Program-made: the position numbers and the translations under genes | Assembly: GCA_003599415.1 (NCBI GenBank) | Contig: QZKB01000148.1 | Location: 89,636 to 153,635 of the forward strand | DNA length: 64,000 nucleotides | Direction of reading: 5' to 3' | Source: Ignavibacteriales bacterium | GTDB taxonomy: Bacteria; Bacteroidota; Ignavibacteria; Ignavibacteriales; SURF-24 | The notes under the pieces: generated by a model | What the model was told of the DNA's origin: nothing | What the model saw: only the letters and a program-made list of their open reading frames with translations | Database searches by the model: none | Shown here: positions 27,289 through 35,765 of the stretch, piece by piece | How positions within the stretch are numbered: the first letter of the stretch is position 1 | Layout of the letters: every line of letters begins with the position of its first letter

Positions 27289-28458
27289 ATGAAACATAAA
27301 ATCCTCACCTTGACACTGCTGAACTTTGCTGCTCTGATATTAACAGGCTGCAGCGTTAGCGGTGTTTTTATAAATGATGAAATAAAATTTGCAACGGCTG
27401 ATACGAACAAACAAAACGAAGTTGCTGCTTCAATATATCTTATAGGTGATGTGGGCGATCCTTCTGCAGACAAACAGGAACCATCCTTAGCATCGCTTCA
27501 GAAAGATGCATCTGAAAATTCAGTACCGGAGAAAATGATTTTCTTCCTCGGCGATAATATTTATGATTTTGGTATGCAGGCGGAAGATGATGCAGACAGG
27601 AAGGAAATGGAACGAAGAATTGACGAGCAGATGAAAGTAATTCTTGAAAGTAATTCAAAAGGATATTTTATTCCCGGCAACCACGACTGGGATTACTGGG
27701 GCAAGGACGGTGCAAACGCTGTAAAGAGACAGGAAAAATATGTTGAGGAAAAATCAGACGGAAAAATTTCTTTCCTGCCCGATAACGCATGCCCCGGTCC
27801 TGAAATAATTGATGTGCAAGATGATCTTAGAATTATTCTCTTCGACTCACAATGGATACTTCAGGATTATCGCTACAGGTCAGCAGATGGATGTTCTTCC
27901 AAAAGCGAAGATGAAGTTTATAAAAATATTGAAGCTGCTTTTAAAAGTGCAGGCAACAGGAAAGTTTTGGTTCTTGCCCATCACCCGGTTGATTCGCACG
28001 GCGAACACGGCGGATTCTTTAGCTGGGAAGCGCACCTGTTTCCGCTAAGAGCGTTTGTTAAAGAATTGTGGATTCCTTTTCCCGTTATCGGTTCGCTTTA
28101 TCCGCTTGCAAGAAACCTCGGAATTACAAGTCAGGACATGTCCTCATCAGTTTATAAAAGAATGGCAAACCGGCTTGACAGTATTTATACAAAATATTCT
28201 CCGGTTGCTGTTGCCGCGGGCCATGATCATTCGATGCAGGTTTTACAAATGAATAATTACCTGATGCTTGTAAGCGGCGGTGGTCTTGCAGCAAGGATAA
28301 GAAGTTTAACTACAGGAAAAAATACTATCTTTGCATACGATGATTCCGGTTATATGAGGATTGATTTGTTAAAGAACGGAAGAATGAAACTTGATGTCAT
28401 CATTCCTGTAAATGATGGGAAGGAAAGCGAAGATGTTTTTTCGATTTGGCTGAACTAA
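27289..28458 (+). CDS. Metallophosphoesterase lipoprotein
   Basis: The ATG at 27289 gives 389 residues with a lipobox (ILTGC, Cys near 19); a longer in-frame start at 27232 would overlap the upstream gene and hide the signal. The calcineurin-like metal motifs are in order: GDVGD, FFLGDNIYDFG, PGNHDWDYWG, VLAHHPVDSHGEHGG and AAGHDHSMQ. The enzyme is a periplasmic or outer-membrane-bound phosphatase of purple acid phosphatase-like form. In Flavobacteria-type relatives, as I recall them, a similar domain is fused to the N terminus of the protein encoded next; here the two are separate genes 16 bases apart. Confidence 0.88.
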   Translation: MKHKILTLTLLNFAALILTGCSVSGVFINDEIKFATADTNKQNEVAASIYLIGDVGDPSADKQEPSLASLQKDASENSVPEKMIFFLGDNIYDFGMQAEDDADRKEMERRIDEQMKVILESNSKGYFIPGNHDWDYWGKDGANAVKRQEKYVEEKSDGKISFLPDNACPGPEIIDVQDDLRIILFDSQWILQDYRYRSADGCSSKSEDEVYKNIEAAFKSAGNRKVLVLAHHPVDSHGEHGGFFSWEAHLFPLRAFVKELWIPFPVIGSLYPLARNLGITSQDMSSSVYKRMANRLDSIYTKYSPVAVAAGHDHSMQVLQMNNYLMLVSGGGLAARIRSLTTGKNTIFAYDDSGYMRIDLLKNGRMKLDVIIPVNDGKESEDVFSIWLN

Positions 28459-28474
28459 ATTTTTTTGGGGTAAG

Positions 28475-31162
28475 ATGTTGAAGAGCAAATTCAAAAATAT
28501 TTTTCAGTTCAATTCCTTCTTACTCTTACTCATAATCTTACTCTTCATTTCTTTCCATTCCGTTCCCGCTTATTCAGCCGGGCAAGATTCCACCAGGAAA
28601 TATATTACAATTGCACCTGGTGCTGAATACAAAGCCGGCTGGTTCCATGAAGTTTTCTTCGGTGAACACTGGCGTGAATTATGGACAACACCAATTAAAG
28701 TTGAAGTGCTTGATCTTAATGCTTTTGCAGGCGGACTTACTCCTTATAAAAAAGGTGGCGGCTTTCAAACCAAATCACTTCGCTTTAAAGGAAACGACGG
28801 ACGAATTTATAAATACCGTTCTGTAAATAAGGATCCGTCTAAGGTTCTTCCAATTGAATTGCAGCAATCGTTAGTAGCTGATGTGCTGCAGGATCAGATA
28901 AGTTCATCAAATCCGTTATCAGCAATTATTGCTTCGCCTTTACTTAATGCAGTTGGAGTGTTAAATGCTCAGCCAGAAATCGTCTATCTTGCAGATGATG
29001 AAAAGCTTGGTGAGTATAGGAATGAGTTCTCTAACCTGCTTGGTATAATTGAGGAGCACCCCACTGACTCAGATGACGAAAATAGTTTTGCCGGTGCAGA
29101 TAAAGTTGAAGATACTTTTACCTTCTTAGATAAACTTGAGGAAGATAATGAAAATTGCGTTGCTGCCACGGACTATCTTAAATCAAGATTGATGGATATG
29201 TTTATGAGCGATTGGGACAGGCACACAGACCAATGGCGTTGGGCAAGATATAAAAAAGATGGAAAGAAAATATGGTACCCAATTCCACGCGACCGCGACC
29301 AGGCATTTTGCAAACTTGACGGCTTCCTTCCGCAAATTGCTGAACTTGCGGTTCCGCAGCTTGAAGGCTTCGGTGATCATTATCCTGAAATTGAGGATCT
29401 TACCTGGTCCGGCAGATTCTTAGACAGGCGATTGCTTACAACAATTACAAAAGCAGAATGGGATTCCGTTACAAGATTTGTCTATTCACATCTGACTGAT
29501 GAGGTAATTAAAAATTCAGTAAGACAGCTGCCGGAAGAATATTTTAACATCGCAGGTGATTATCTTATTACAAATCTTAAAATAAGAAGAGAAAGATTAA
29601 TTGAAGCTTCCGAAGAATACTATGTGCTTGTTTTTACTTATGTGGATTTAAGAGGAAGCAATAAAGCTGAATATGCCGAGATAAAGAGGTTGAATGATGA
29701 TGAAGTGGAAGTATCAATTTATGATTTGAAAAAGAACCGAAAGAAAAAAGATATTCCTTTCCTCCACAGGATTTTTAATTACAACGAGACAGAAGAAATA
29801 AGAATTGAAATGCTCGGCGGCGATGATTCTGTTGTGGTAAAAGGAGACGTCGCCTCAAGCATTCAATTAAGGATTAATGGCGGCGATGGAAAGGATAAGT
29901 TAATTGACAGCTCAGGTGTGAATGGAATTCTTTTCAGCATCTTGCCTGTGCTGGCAATACCTGAGCGCAAAACAATCTTTTATGATGAGGATGATAACAC
30001 TGAATTTATTGAACGAGCCGGCACTGTAATCATTCAGGATAAATATCCTGTACCAAAAGATTATTTTGAAAAATATGAGCCGGCTGTAAGAGACTGGGGC
30101 TTCGACTGGAAGTTTGGACCAATGGCTAACTATGAAACCGATGAAGGTGTTCTTATTGGCGGCGGACCAATACTTTATAAATTCGGTTATAAAATTGAGC
30201 CTTATGTTTTCAGGCTTCAGGCTTATGCAGCTTATGCCACCCGAATTAATAGTTATATGTTGGATCTCAACGGAGAGATTTTCGGCGCAATTAAAAATGC
30301 TTCAATCGGTTTTGATATAATGCGCTCGGAACTATCAATCTCAAACTTTTACGGTTTCGGAAATCAGACACAAAGAAAAGCATACCTTGTAGACCGCGAT
30401 TACTACAAGGCTGAATTTGAAGAAGTAAGGCTTGCAACCCAGATTAAATTTTTCCTCCTGAAAAATTTTACACTTATAACAGAAGCAAATGTAAAATATA
30501 CACACGTCGAGAACTTAAACTCTAAGCGTTCTCACTTTGGTAATTCAGGGAATGACAGGCTGATTAAACAACTTAACCCGTTTGGAATAGATAAAAATTC
30601 ATTCCTCAATCTCTCTGTACAGGCAATTTATGATACGCGCGATAACATTGTCTCTCCGCTTAATGGGTATGTGCTGGATTTTAAGAGCAGTGTAAATCCT
30701 GAGCTGCTTAGAAGGAATGAAGAGTTTGTTAAGCTTGCTCTTGACGCAAAAACTTATGTTCCTTTTAATTTTATTACAAGCTGGGTGCTTGCCCTTAGAG
30801 CAAGAGGTGAGAAGCTGTTTGGTGATTACCCGTTTTATGAAGCAGCCTTTCTTGGCGGCACGGAAACATTAAGAGGATTTGACAGGCAGAGATTTGCCGG
30901 GGAAGCTTCTTTGCTTGGAAATGCCGAGCTGCGTTTTTATGTAACGAAAATTAATATTGTTGTCCCAACTGCAATTGGTTTAACGGCTTTTACAGAATCA
31001 GGCAGAGTGTTTATAAAAGGTGAGCATTCGGAAAAGTGGCATACATCGGTAGGCGCAGGAGTCTGGGCATCAATTATTAACCGTGATATTACGTTTAGCG
31101 CATCGTACGCAAAATCCTACGAAGACTGGGGCGTGTATGCTGTGTATGGTTTTACATTTTAA
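28475..31162 (+). CDS. Outer-membrane Omp85/BamA-family protein with N-terminal kinase-like domain
   Basis: The protein has 895 residues. After a signal peptide (about 1-32) comes a domain of about 350 residues with GGFQTKSLRFKGNDGRIYKYRS and FMSDWDRHTDQWRWARY...WYPIPRDRDQAF. The DxDRHxxxW and PRDRDQ spacing resembles active-site patterns of HipA- or CotH-like kinases, but this is a visual resemblance only. The C-terminal half is a 16-strand-type barrel of the surface antigen (D15)/Omp85 class: LGGTETLRGFDRQRFAGE and GLTAFTESGRVF, ending in an aromatic residue (YGFTF). POTRA repeats are not obvious. It is probably a partner of the upstream phosphoesterase in the outer membrane. Confidence 0.8.
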   Translation: MLKSKFKNIFQFNSFLLLLIILLFISFHSVPAYSAGQDSTRKYITIAPGAEYKAGWFHEVFFGEHWRELWTTPIKVEVLDLNAFAGGLTPYKKGGGFQTKSLRFKGNDGRIYKYRSVNKDPSKVLPIELQQSLVADVLQDQISSSNPLSAIIASPLLNAVGVLNAQPEIVYLADDEKLGEYRNEFSNLLGIIEEHPTDSDDENSFAGADKVEDTFTFLDKLEEDNENCVAATDYLKSRLMDMFMSDWDRHTDQWRWARYKKDGKKIWYPIPRDRDQAFCKLDGFLPQIAELAVPQLEGFGDHYPEIEDLTWSGRFLDRRLLTTITKAEWDSVTRFVYSHLTDEVIKNSVRQLPEEYFNIAGDYLITNLKIRRERLIEASEEYYVLVFTYVDLRGSNKAEYAEIKRLNDDEVEVSIYDLKKNRKKKDIPFLHRIFNYNETEEIRIEMLGGDDSVVVKGDVASSIQLRINGGDGKDKLIDSSGVNGILFSILPVLAIPERKTIFYDEDDNTEFIERAGTVIIQDKYPVPKDYFEKYEPAVRDWGFDWKFGPMANYETDEGVLIGGGPILYKFGYKIEPYVFRLQAYAAYATRINSYMLDLNGEIFGAIKNASIGFDIMRSELSISNFYGFGNQTQRKAYLVDRDYYKAEFEEVRLATQIKFFLLKNFTLITEANVKYTHVENLNSKRSHFGNSGNDRLIKQLNPFGIDKNSFLNLSVQAIYDTRDNIVSPLNGYVLDFKSSVNPELLRRNEEFVKLALDAKTYVPFNFITSWVLALRARGEKLFGDYPFYEAAFLGGTETLRGFDRQRFAGEASLLGNAELRFYVTKINIVVPTAIGLTAFTESGRVFIKGEHSEKWHTSVGAGVWASIINRDITFSASYAKSYEDWGVYAVYGFTF

Positions 31163-31176
31163 TTGAATATACTTTT

Positions 31177-33246
31177 CTACTCTTCTACTTCTGTCTTCGG
31201 TTTTAACAGTTCATAAATTGCTGTTTGTGCCTGAACTCTTTCATCCTTCTTTGCTTTTTTATAATTATTGTTCTGCACTTTGTTTATAACTCTTGCTTTA
31301 ACATTATCTCCCAGTTGAATTGAGATAATCTTCTTTATTTCTTTTTGAATTTTCTTATCATAGACAGGAAAAGCGACTTCAATTCTTCTGCTTAAATTCC
31401 TTATCATTAAATCTGCAGAGCCAAGATAGTATTTCTCTTTTCCGTCATTATGGAAAATGAAAACTCTTGAGTGCTCAAGATATCTGTCAACTATGCTTGT
31501 GATTTTTATATTCTCACTTAATCCTTTAACACCGGGAATCAAACAGCATATTCCTCTTACAACCATTTGTATTTTTACTCCGGCGCAGGAAGCTTCGTAA
31601 AGCTTTGCAATCATTTTCCTGTCTTCAATATGGTTTACCTTTAAAATGATTGAAGCTTTCTTTCCCGCTCTGGCATTAGCAATTTCGTTATCAATCAGTT
31701 CGTACAATTTTTCTCTTAAGTTGAATTGTGCTACAAGAAGATGATTAAACTCTAACTCTCTGGTTTGAGTTGTTAAATGTTCAAAAACTTTTTCGGAATC
31801 ATCGGTAAGTCTTTTATCGGCAGTGAACATGCCATTATCGCTGTAAATTTTTGCTGTGCTCTCGTTAAAATTTCCTGTGGCAAGGTAAGCGTATTTTTTT
31901 ATCTGCTCATCTTCCTTACGATAAACAAGACAAAGCTTGCAGTGTACTTTAATTCCCGGGAAGCTGTACAAAACTTTCACGCCATTTGCCGCAAGCTCTT
32001 CTGCCCAGTGAATATTGGATTCTTCATCGAAGCGCGCTTTGCATTCTACAAAGGCAGTAACATCTTTGTTATTCTTAGCGGCGTTAATCAATTCCCCCAT
32101 CACTCCGGAATTCTTTGCCGTTCGGTACAAAGTAATTTTAATTGCCTGTACTGCCGGATCATCAGCTGCTTCCCTGATAAAGCGGATTACGTAATCAAAT
32201 TTCTGATAAGGATAAGTAAGTAAATGGTCACTCTCTTTTATAGATTCGAAGAGGAACGGATGTCCCTCAAGTTCCTTTTTATAAACCGGCGGCTGAGGTT
32301 CATTTTCAAGCTTTGCATTTTCAGGCAAAGGAAAAGCGAAAAGATCATTCATATTATGATATCTTCCCCCGGGAACAGCATCTTCTTTTTCAATCTGGAA
32401 ACAGTCGCGTAAAAACTTAAGCATCTCTTTCGGCATATCTTTATCAAAAAGAAATCTTGCCGGGGGACCGGTCTTACGTTTGCCCAAACCTTTTTTAATT
32501 TTTTCAAGCAGGTTGCCTGAGAATTCATCATCGATATATAATTCTGCATCGCGTGTAAGTTTTATCTCGTACGCGGCTTCTACTTTAAAGCCGGGAAAAA
32601 CTTCCGGCAGAAATATTCTTATCAAATCATCAATAAACATAGTGCAATGCTTACCATTATCCTGTAGAACAGTAAATCTTTTTACATGCTGTGTTGGTAC
32701 TTCCACTAAGCCATAACTTGTTTTAACTTTATTCTTAAGACTGTCTGATTTTGCTTGAGATAAGCGGACTACAAGATAAAGTGAACTGTTCTGAAGGAAC
32801 GGCGCCACCTTCTTCTTCATTAAAATCATCGGTCTTAAATAAGGAAGTATGTTCTGGCTAAAATCCTCACGCAAAGATTCTTTTTGTTCTCCTGTTATAT
32901 CAGACTCTTTTAAAAGAAGAATATTATTCTGGTTTAACTCCGGCAGAATAATTTCCCGCCATATTTTACCGTACTCTTCCTGGTGTTTATAAACTGTCTT
33001 TGCTATTCTTTCCAGCAGTACAGCCGGATCGAACTGTAATTTCCTCTGTGTTTTGTTTTTCAGGTTGAGAAGGCTTTTAATAGAAGCGACTCTTACCCTG
33101 AAAAATTCGTCAAGGTTGGATGAGAAGATGGCCATGAATTTTATCTTTTCATAAAGCGGAACGGACGGATCCTTGGCTTCCTGTAATACTCTGTAATTAA
33201 ATGAAAGCCAGCTTAAATCCCGGTTGAAAAATTTCTTGTTATTCAT
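31177..33246 (-). CDS. ppk1: Polyphosphate kinase 1
   Basis: The protein has 689 residues, the usual PPK1 length. The four-domain plan is visible: an N-terminal FFNRDLSWLSFNYRVLQEA, the FSSNLDEFFRVRVASIK segment, PYQKF and RTAKNSGVMGELINAAKN. The first HKD-like site is in KVHCKLCLVYR, whose His is the phospho-acceptor, with a second one in HNDGKEKYYLGSADLM. PPK1 builds polyphosphate from ATP reversibly at the inner membrane. It is the third gene of a minus-strand set with sixA and an HD-PycTM gene, and converges on the Omp85-type gene with only 14 bases between. Confidence 0.96.
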   Translation of the reverse strand: MNNKKFFNRDLSWLSFNYRVLQEAKDPSVPLYEKIKFMAIFSSNLDEFFRVRVASIKSLLNLKNKTQRKLQFDPAVLLERIAKTVYKHQEEYGKIWREIILPELNQNNILLLKESDITGEQKESLREDFSQNILPYLRPMILMKKKVAPFLQNSSLYLVVRLSQAKSDSLKNKVKTSYGLVEVPTQHVKRFTVLQDNGKHCTMFIDDLIRIFLPEVFPGFKVEAAYEIKLTRDAELYIDDEFSGNLLEKIKKGLGKRKTGPPARFLFDKDMPKEMLKFLRDCFQIEKEDAVPGGRYHNMNDLFAFPLPENAKLENEPQPPVYKKELEGHPFLFESIKESDHLLTYPYQKFDYVIRFIREAADDPAVQAIKITLYRTAKNSGVMGELINAAKNNKDVTAFVECKARFDEESNIHWAEELAANGVKVLYSFPGIKVHCKLCLVYRKEDEQIKKYAYLATGNFNESTAKIYSDNGMFTADKRLTDDSEKVFEHLTTQTRELEFNHLLVAQFNLREKLYELIDNEIANARAGKKASIILKVNHIEDRKMIAKLYEASCAGVKIQMVVRGICCLIPGVKGLSENIKITSIVDRYLEHSRVFIFHNDGKEKYYLGSADLMIRNLSRRIEVAFPVYDKKIQKEIKKIISIQLGDNVKARVINKVQNNNYKKAKKDERVQAQTAIYELLKPKTEVEE

Positions 33247-33307
33247 AGTGGGCTCAAAAGTTTAGTAAAATGAATGCTTTAATAATTAATGCGCCTGAAC
33301 CTAAACC

Positions 33308-33805
33308 TTATTTAAAATATTTTTTAGGATACTCGAAGAATTTTAACTGTCCTTTTGCTTTCTTTATCATATCCCATTTGTCAATATCAAATTCAACACC
33401 TGCAATGCTGCAGGTGGGCATATTATCAATTGTTTCTCCTGATATTTTGTTCAGGAAATATGTGTGCCCCGGATTATGTCCAAAAATCATGACCGATTCC
33501 AGTTCATCATCCAACTCTTCAATTAAACTATACAGCTCACTTTCATCTGCAAGATAAACACTTCTTTCAACCTGAATTTCTTTTCCCGGGTAATCAAGTT
33601 CTTCTGCAAATATTTTTGCTGTTGTTAAAGCTCTTACGGCAGGGCTTGACACAATTAAGTCAGGGGACACTTTCATCTTCTTTAGTAGTTTACCCATGAA
33701 CGGAGCGTCATGTTTGCCGCGGTGGTTTAACGGGCGTTCTTCATCCTTCATTCCCATTTCTTTCCAGCTTGATTTTGCATGACGAACAAGATAAATAGTT
33801 TTCAT
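33308..33805 (-). CDS. sixA: SixA-like phosphohistidine phosphatase
   Basis: The product has 165 residues. The histidine phosphatase signature is YLVRHAKSSW at residues 5-14, followed by RPLNHRGKHDAPFMGKLL, SSPAVRALTTAKIFAEEL and a second catalytic His in MIFGHNPGHTYFL. SixA removes phosphate from phosphohistidine in histidine kinase relays or phosphotransferase proteins. It lies 12 bases after the HD-PycTM gene and 61 bases before ppk1, so the three are probably co-transcribed. Confidence 0.9.
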   Translation of the reverse strand: MKTIYLVRHAKSSWKEMGMKDEERPLNHRGKHDAPFMGKLLKKMKVSPDLIVSSPAVRALTTAKIFAEELDYPGKEIQVERSVYLADESELYSLIEELDDELESVMIFGHNPGHTYFLNKISGETIDNMPTCSIAGVEFDIDKWDMIKKAKGQLKFFEYPKKYFK

Positions 33806-33817
33806 AAACAGTATCTC

Positions 33818-35050
33818 TTAATTTAAATCGATGACGGTTTGATTTGGATAAGTTAAAATTGCAATAACATAAGCGGCTATCACCACGATCATTCCGTACA
33901 TAAAAATGTTGTAGCAAATTCTAAGGTACTTGTATTTTTTGCCGAGCACTATGCCAAGGTAATAGAAATCTTTAATCATACTTCCGTAAAGGTATTCGCT
34001 GTCGTTCATCATTTCTTTCATTCCCCATTCAAAGTCGTTCAGGTTCATATTAAAAAAATTGCCGAAGAAAAGAAGGTTTGCCTTCTTCTGTTTAATATCA
34101 TCAACCGTAAAAGTACCGGAAGTAACCTGGGGCTTGGTAACAATTGCGGCATATACAATTGTTAATAAACTTACAATAAGTAAAATCATAGTGGGAATAA
34201 TTAAATGGGGATTAGCATCAAGCTTTCTAACAAGAACAGAAATAACGATTGAAAGAAGAATTGTGTTCACGCTAATCATTATATGTGCTTTATTATCAGC
34301 CATGCCGCTAAGCCTTAAATGGTTAGTAGCAGTTATCCTGAACATTGTTTCAATACCACGTTCAGGCTTAAGCTGTTTTTCTTTCTTTAGCTCAAGTTTC
34401 TCCTTCTGTATCTCAAGTTTTGATAAATCAAATGTCTGTTCTTCAGTTTTTTTGCGGAGTTTCTTTTGCAGCTTTAAAAGATTTTCCGTTCTCTGCTTTC
34501 CATAATTTTCCCGTGCTGCTTTTGTTCTGAAAGGATTACCGATCATAATGTCAATGCTGTTTTTAAGCCATTCAAAATCGGTATAAGTTTTTCCGGTTGA
34601 CTGCTCAAGTTCAACTCTTAGCAAATCACCTTTTTCAAAAAAACTTTTTTTACCGAGATGACTTAAGTCCGCATCGCATACAACTTCCTCAAGTAAATCT
34701 TTAGGCTGCTGGGGAATTCTGGATGCAACAATACAGCTTTTAACCTTCTCAATTTTATCAGCCGGGTAATTTTGTACAGTTAAAAATTCTGTGGCAATCT
34801 CAGAGCTAATCAATTCGTGTTCTTCGCGTTTAACCGTGTAGCCGCTATCGTGGAAGAGTGCAGCAAGTAGAACAATCTCTGTTTCGCTTGTATTCAAGCC
34901 CGACTCGTCCGCTAGTTTTTTTGCGGTTTCAAACACTTCATTTGAATGTGTAAAATTATGATAGACAATTTTTTCAGATAATTTGTTTTGAAGTAAGTCC
35001 GAAACAAATTCATATGCTTTCTTTACTATGATTGAGTTTGCCATGACCAT
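33818..35050 (-). CDS. HD-domain phosphohydrolase fused to a PycTM (DUF5706) membrane domain
   Basis: The protein has 410 residues; the ATG at 35050 and another at 35044 are both possible starts. The N-terminal HD domain has H35, the H67/D68 pair in LFHDSGYT and D126 in CDADLSH. A charged coiled coil (about 185-225) leads to the DUF5706 block FRITATNHLRLSGMADNKAHIMISVN. Two hydrophobic helices (about 250-300) follow, and another lies near residue 380-400. DUF5706 is the membrane effector domain known from Pycsar anti-phage systems. No nucleotide cyclase gene is nearby, and the neighbours are sixA and ppk1. It may therefore be a membrane-bound nucleotide or polyphosphate-linked hydrolase rather than a defence effector (inference). 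Confidence 0.83.
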   Translation of the reverse strand: MVMANSIIVKKAYEFVSDLLQNKLSEKIVYHNFTHSNEVFETAKKLADESGLNTSETEIVLLAALFHDSGYTVKREEHELISSEIATEFLTVQNYPADKIEKVKSCIVASRIPQQPKDLLEEVVCDADLSHLGKKSFFEKGDLLRVELEQSTGKTYTDFEWLKNSIDIMIGNPFRTKAARENYGKQRTENLLKLQKKLRKKTEEQTFDLSKLEIQKEKLELKKEKQLKPERGIETMFRITATNHLRLSGMADNKAHIMISVNTILLSIVISVLVRKLDANPHLIIPTMILLIVSLLTIVYAAIVTKPQVTSGTFTVDDIKQKKANLLFFGNFFNMNLNDFEWGMKEMMNDSEYLYGSMIKDFYYLGIVLGKKYKYLRICYNIFMYGMIVVIAAYVIAILTYPNQTVIDLN

Positions 35051-35765
35051 TCTGCTAATTTTGTAAAAAATCTGGAATTAAGATATTTAATTTGATTCTA
35101 ATAGTAAATGAATCTTTTATCATTTAAAAGGAATCTGCCAAGCAGATTAATCTGAAAAATTGGAAAGAGTAAATTCTGGTAAAGAAAAATGGGTAACCGG
35201 AAATCTAAAAGTGAAAATTGGAAATAAGTAATTTGGAATTAGAAACCAGAGATATTAGTTGTAGCAAGATAAGAAGTCAAAAGTGAGAAGTGAAATAATT
35301 ACAATCGAATTGCAACTAAATAACTATCAAATAACAATTGAATTACCATCATTCAATTATTTAATCGTGCAAGGAAGTCAAGTTGCAAGGATGATAGGCT
35401 GCAAGAATGCAGGTCACCTTTTTTTTTGATGAAATAACAACTTGCAATTTCTCAGCCAGAGGCTGATCTCGTAAGCCTTAGTCTCATAAATTTGCGGGAC
35501 AATTACCATTTTCCAATTTCAAATTACCAAATAAGTCACTGTTCTTCTTGGCCTTAGCCTTACCAGCAGAATTACAATTGAATTACCGCTGAATTACAAT
35601 CCATTAAATGTCCAATAACCAACTCACAATAACCAATTTCCAATTCTTCACTTAGCCTTAGCCTATGCCTCAGCCTCACATCTTAATCACCACTGTATTA
35701 CAATAGAATTACAATGAATGACAATTGACTGACAATCGAATTACCATCGCATTAAAAGCAGTCTA
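35051..35765. repeat. Gene-free low-complexity region with degenerate direct repeats
   Basis: This 715-base stretch between the HD-PycTM gene and cstA contains no plausible gene. It holds several degenerate copies of an AATTACAATTGAATTACC-like unit (the 14-mer ACAATTGAATTACC at about 35334 and again at 35574, with a variant near 35733). It also has CTTAGCC-rich runs. The run at 35646-35683 is nearly repeated at 57725-57758. No promoter or RNA was identified with confidence. Confidence 0.7.

Noticed and set aside
28511..28550. CTTACT repeats inside the Omp85-type gene signal peptide
   Set aside because: They encode the Leu-rich signal peptide; the resemblance to the hexamer family is explained by codon use.
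33818..35050. Pycsar anti-phage defence operon
   Set aside because: The PycTM domain is present, but no pyrimidine cyclase gene is near; neighbours are sixA and ppk1.
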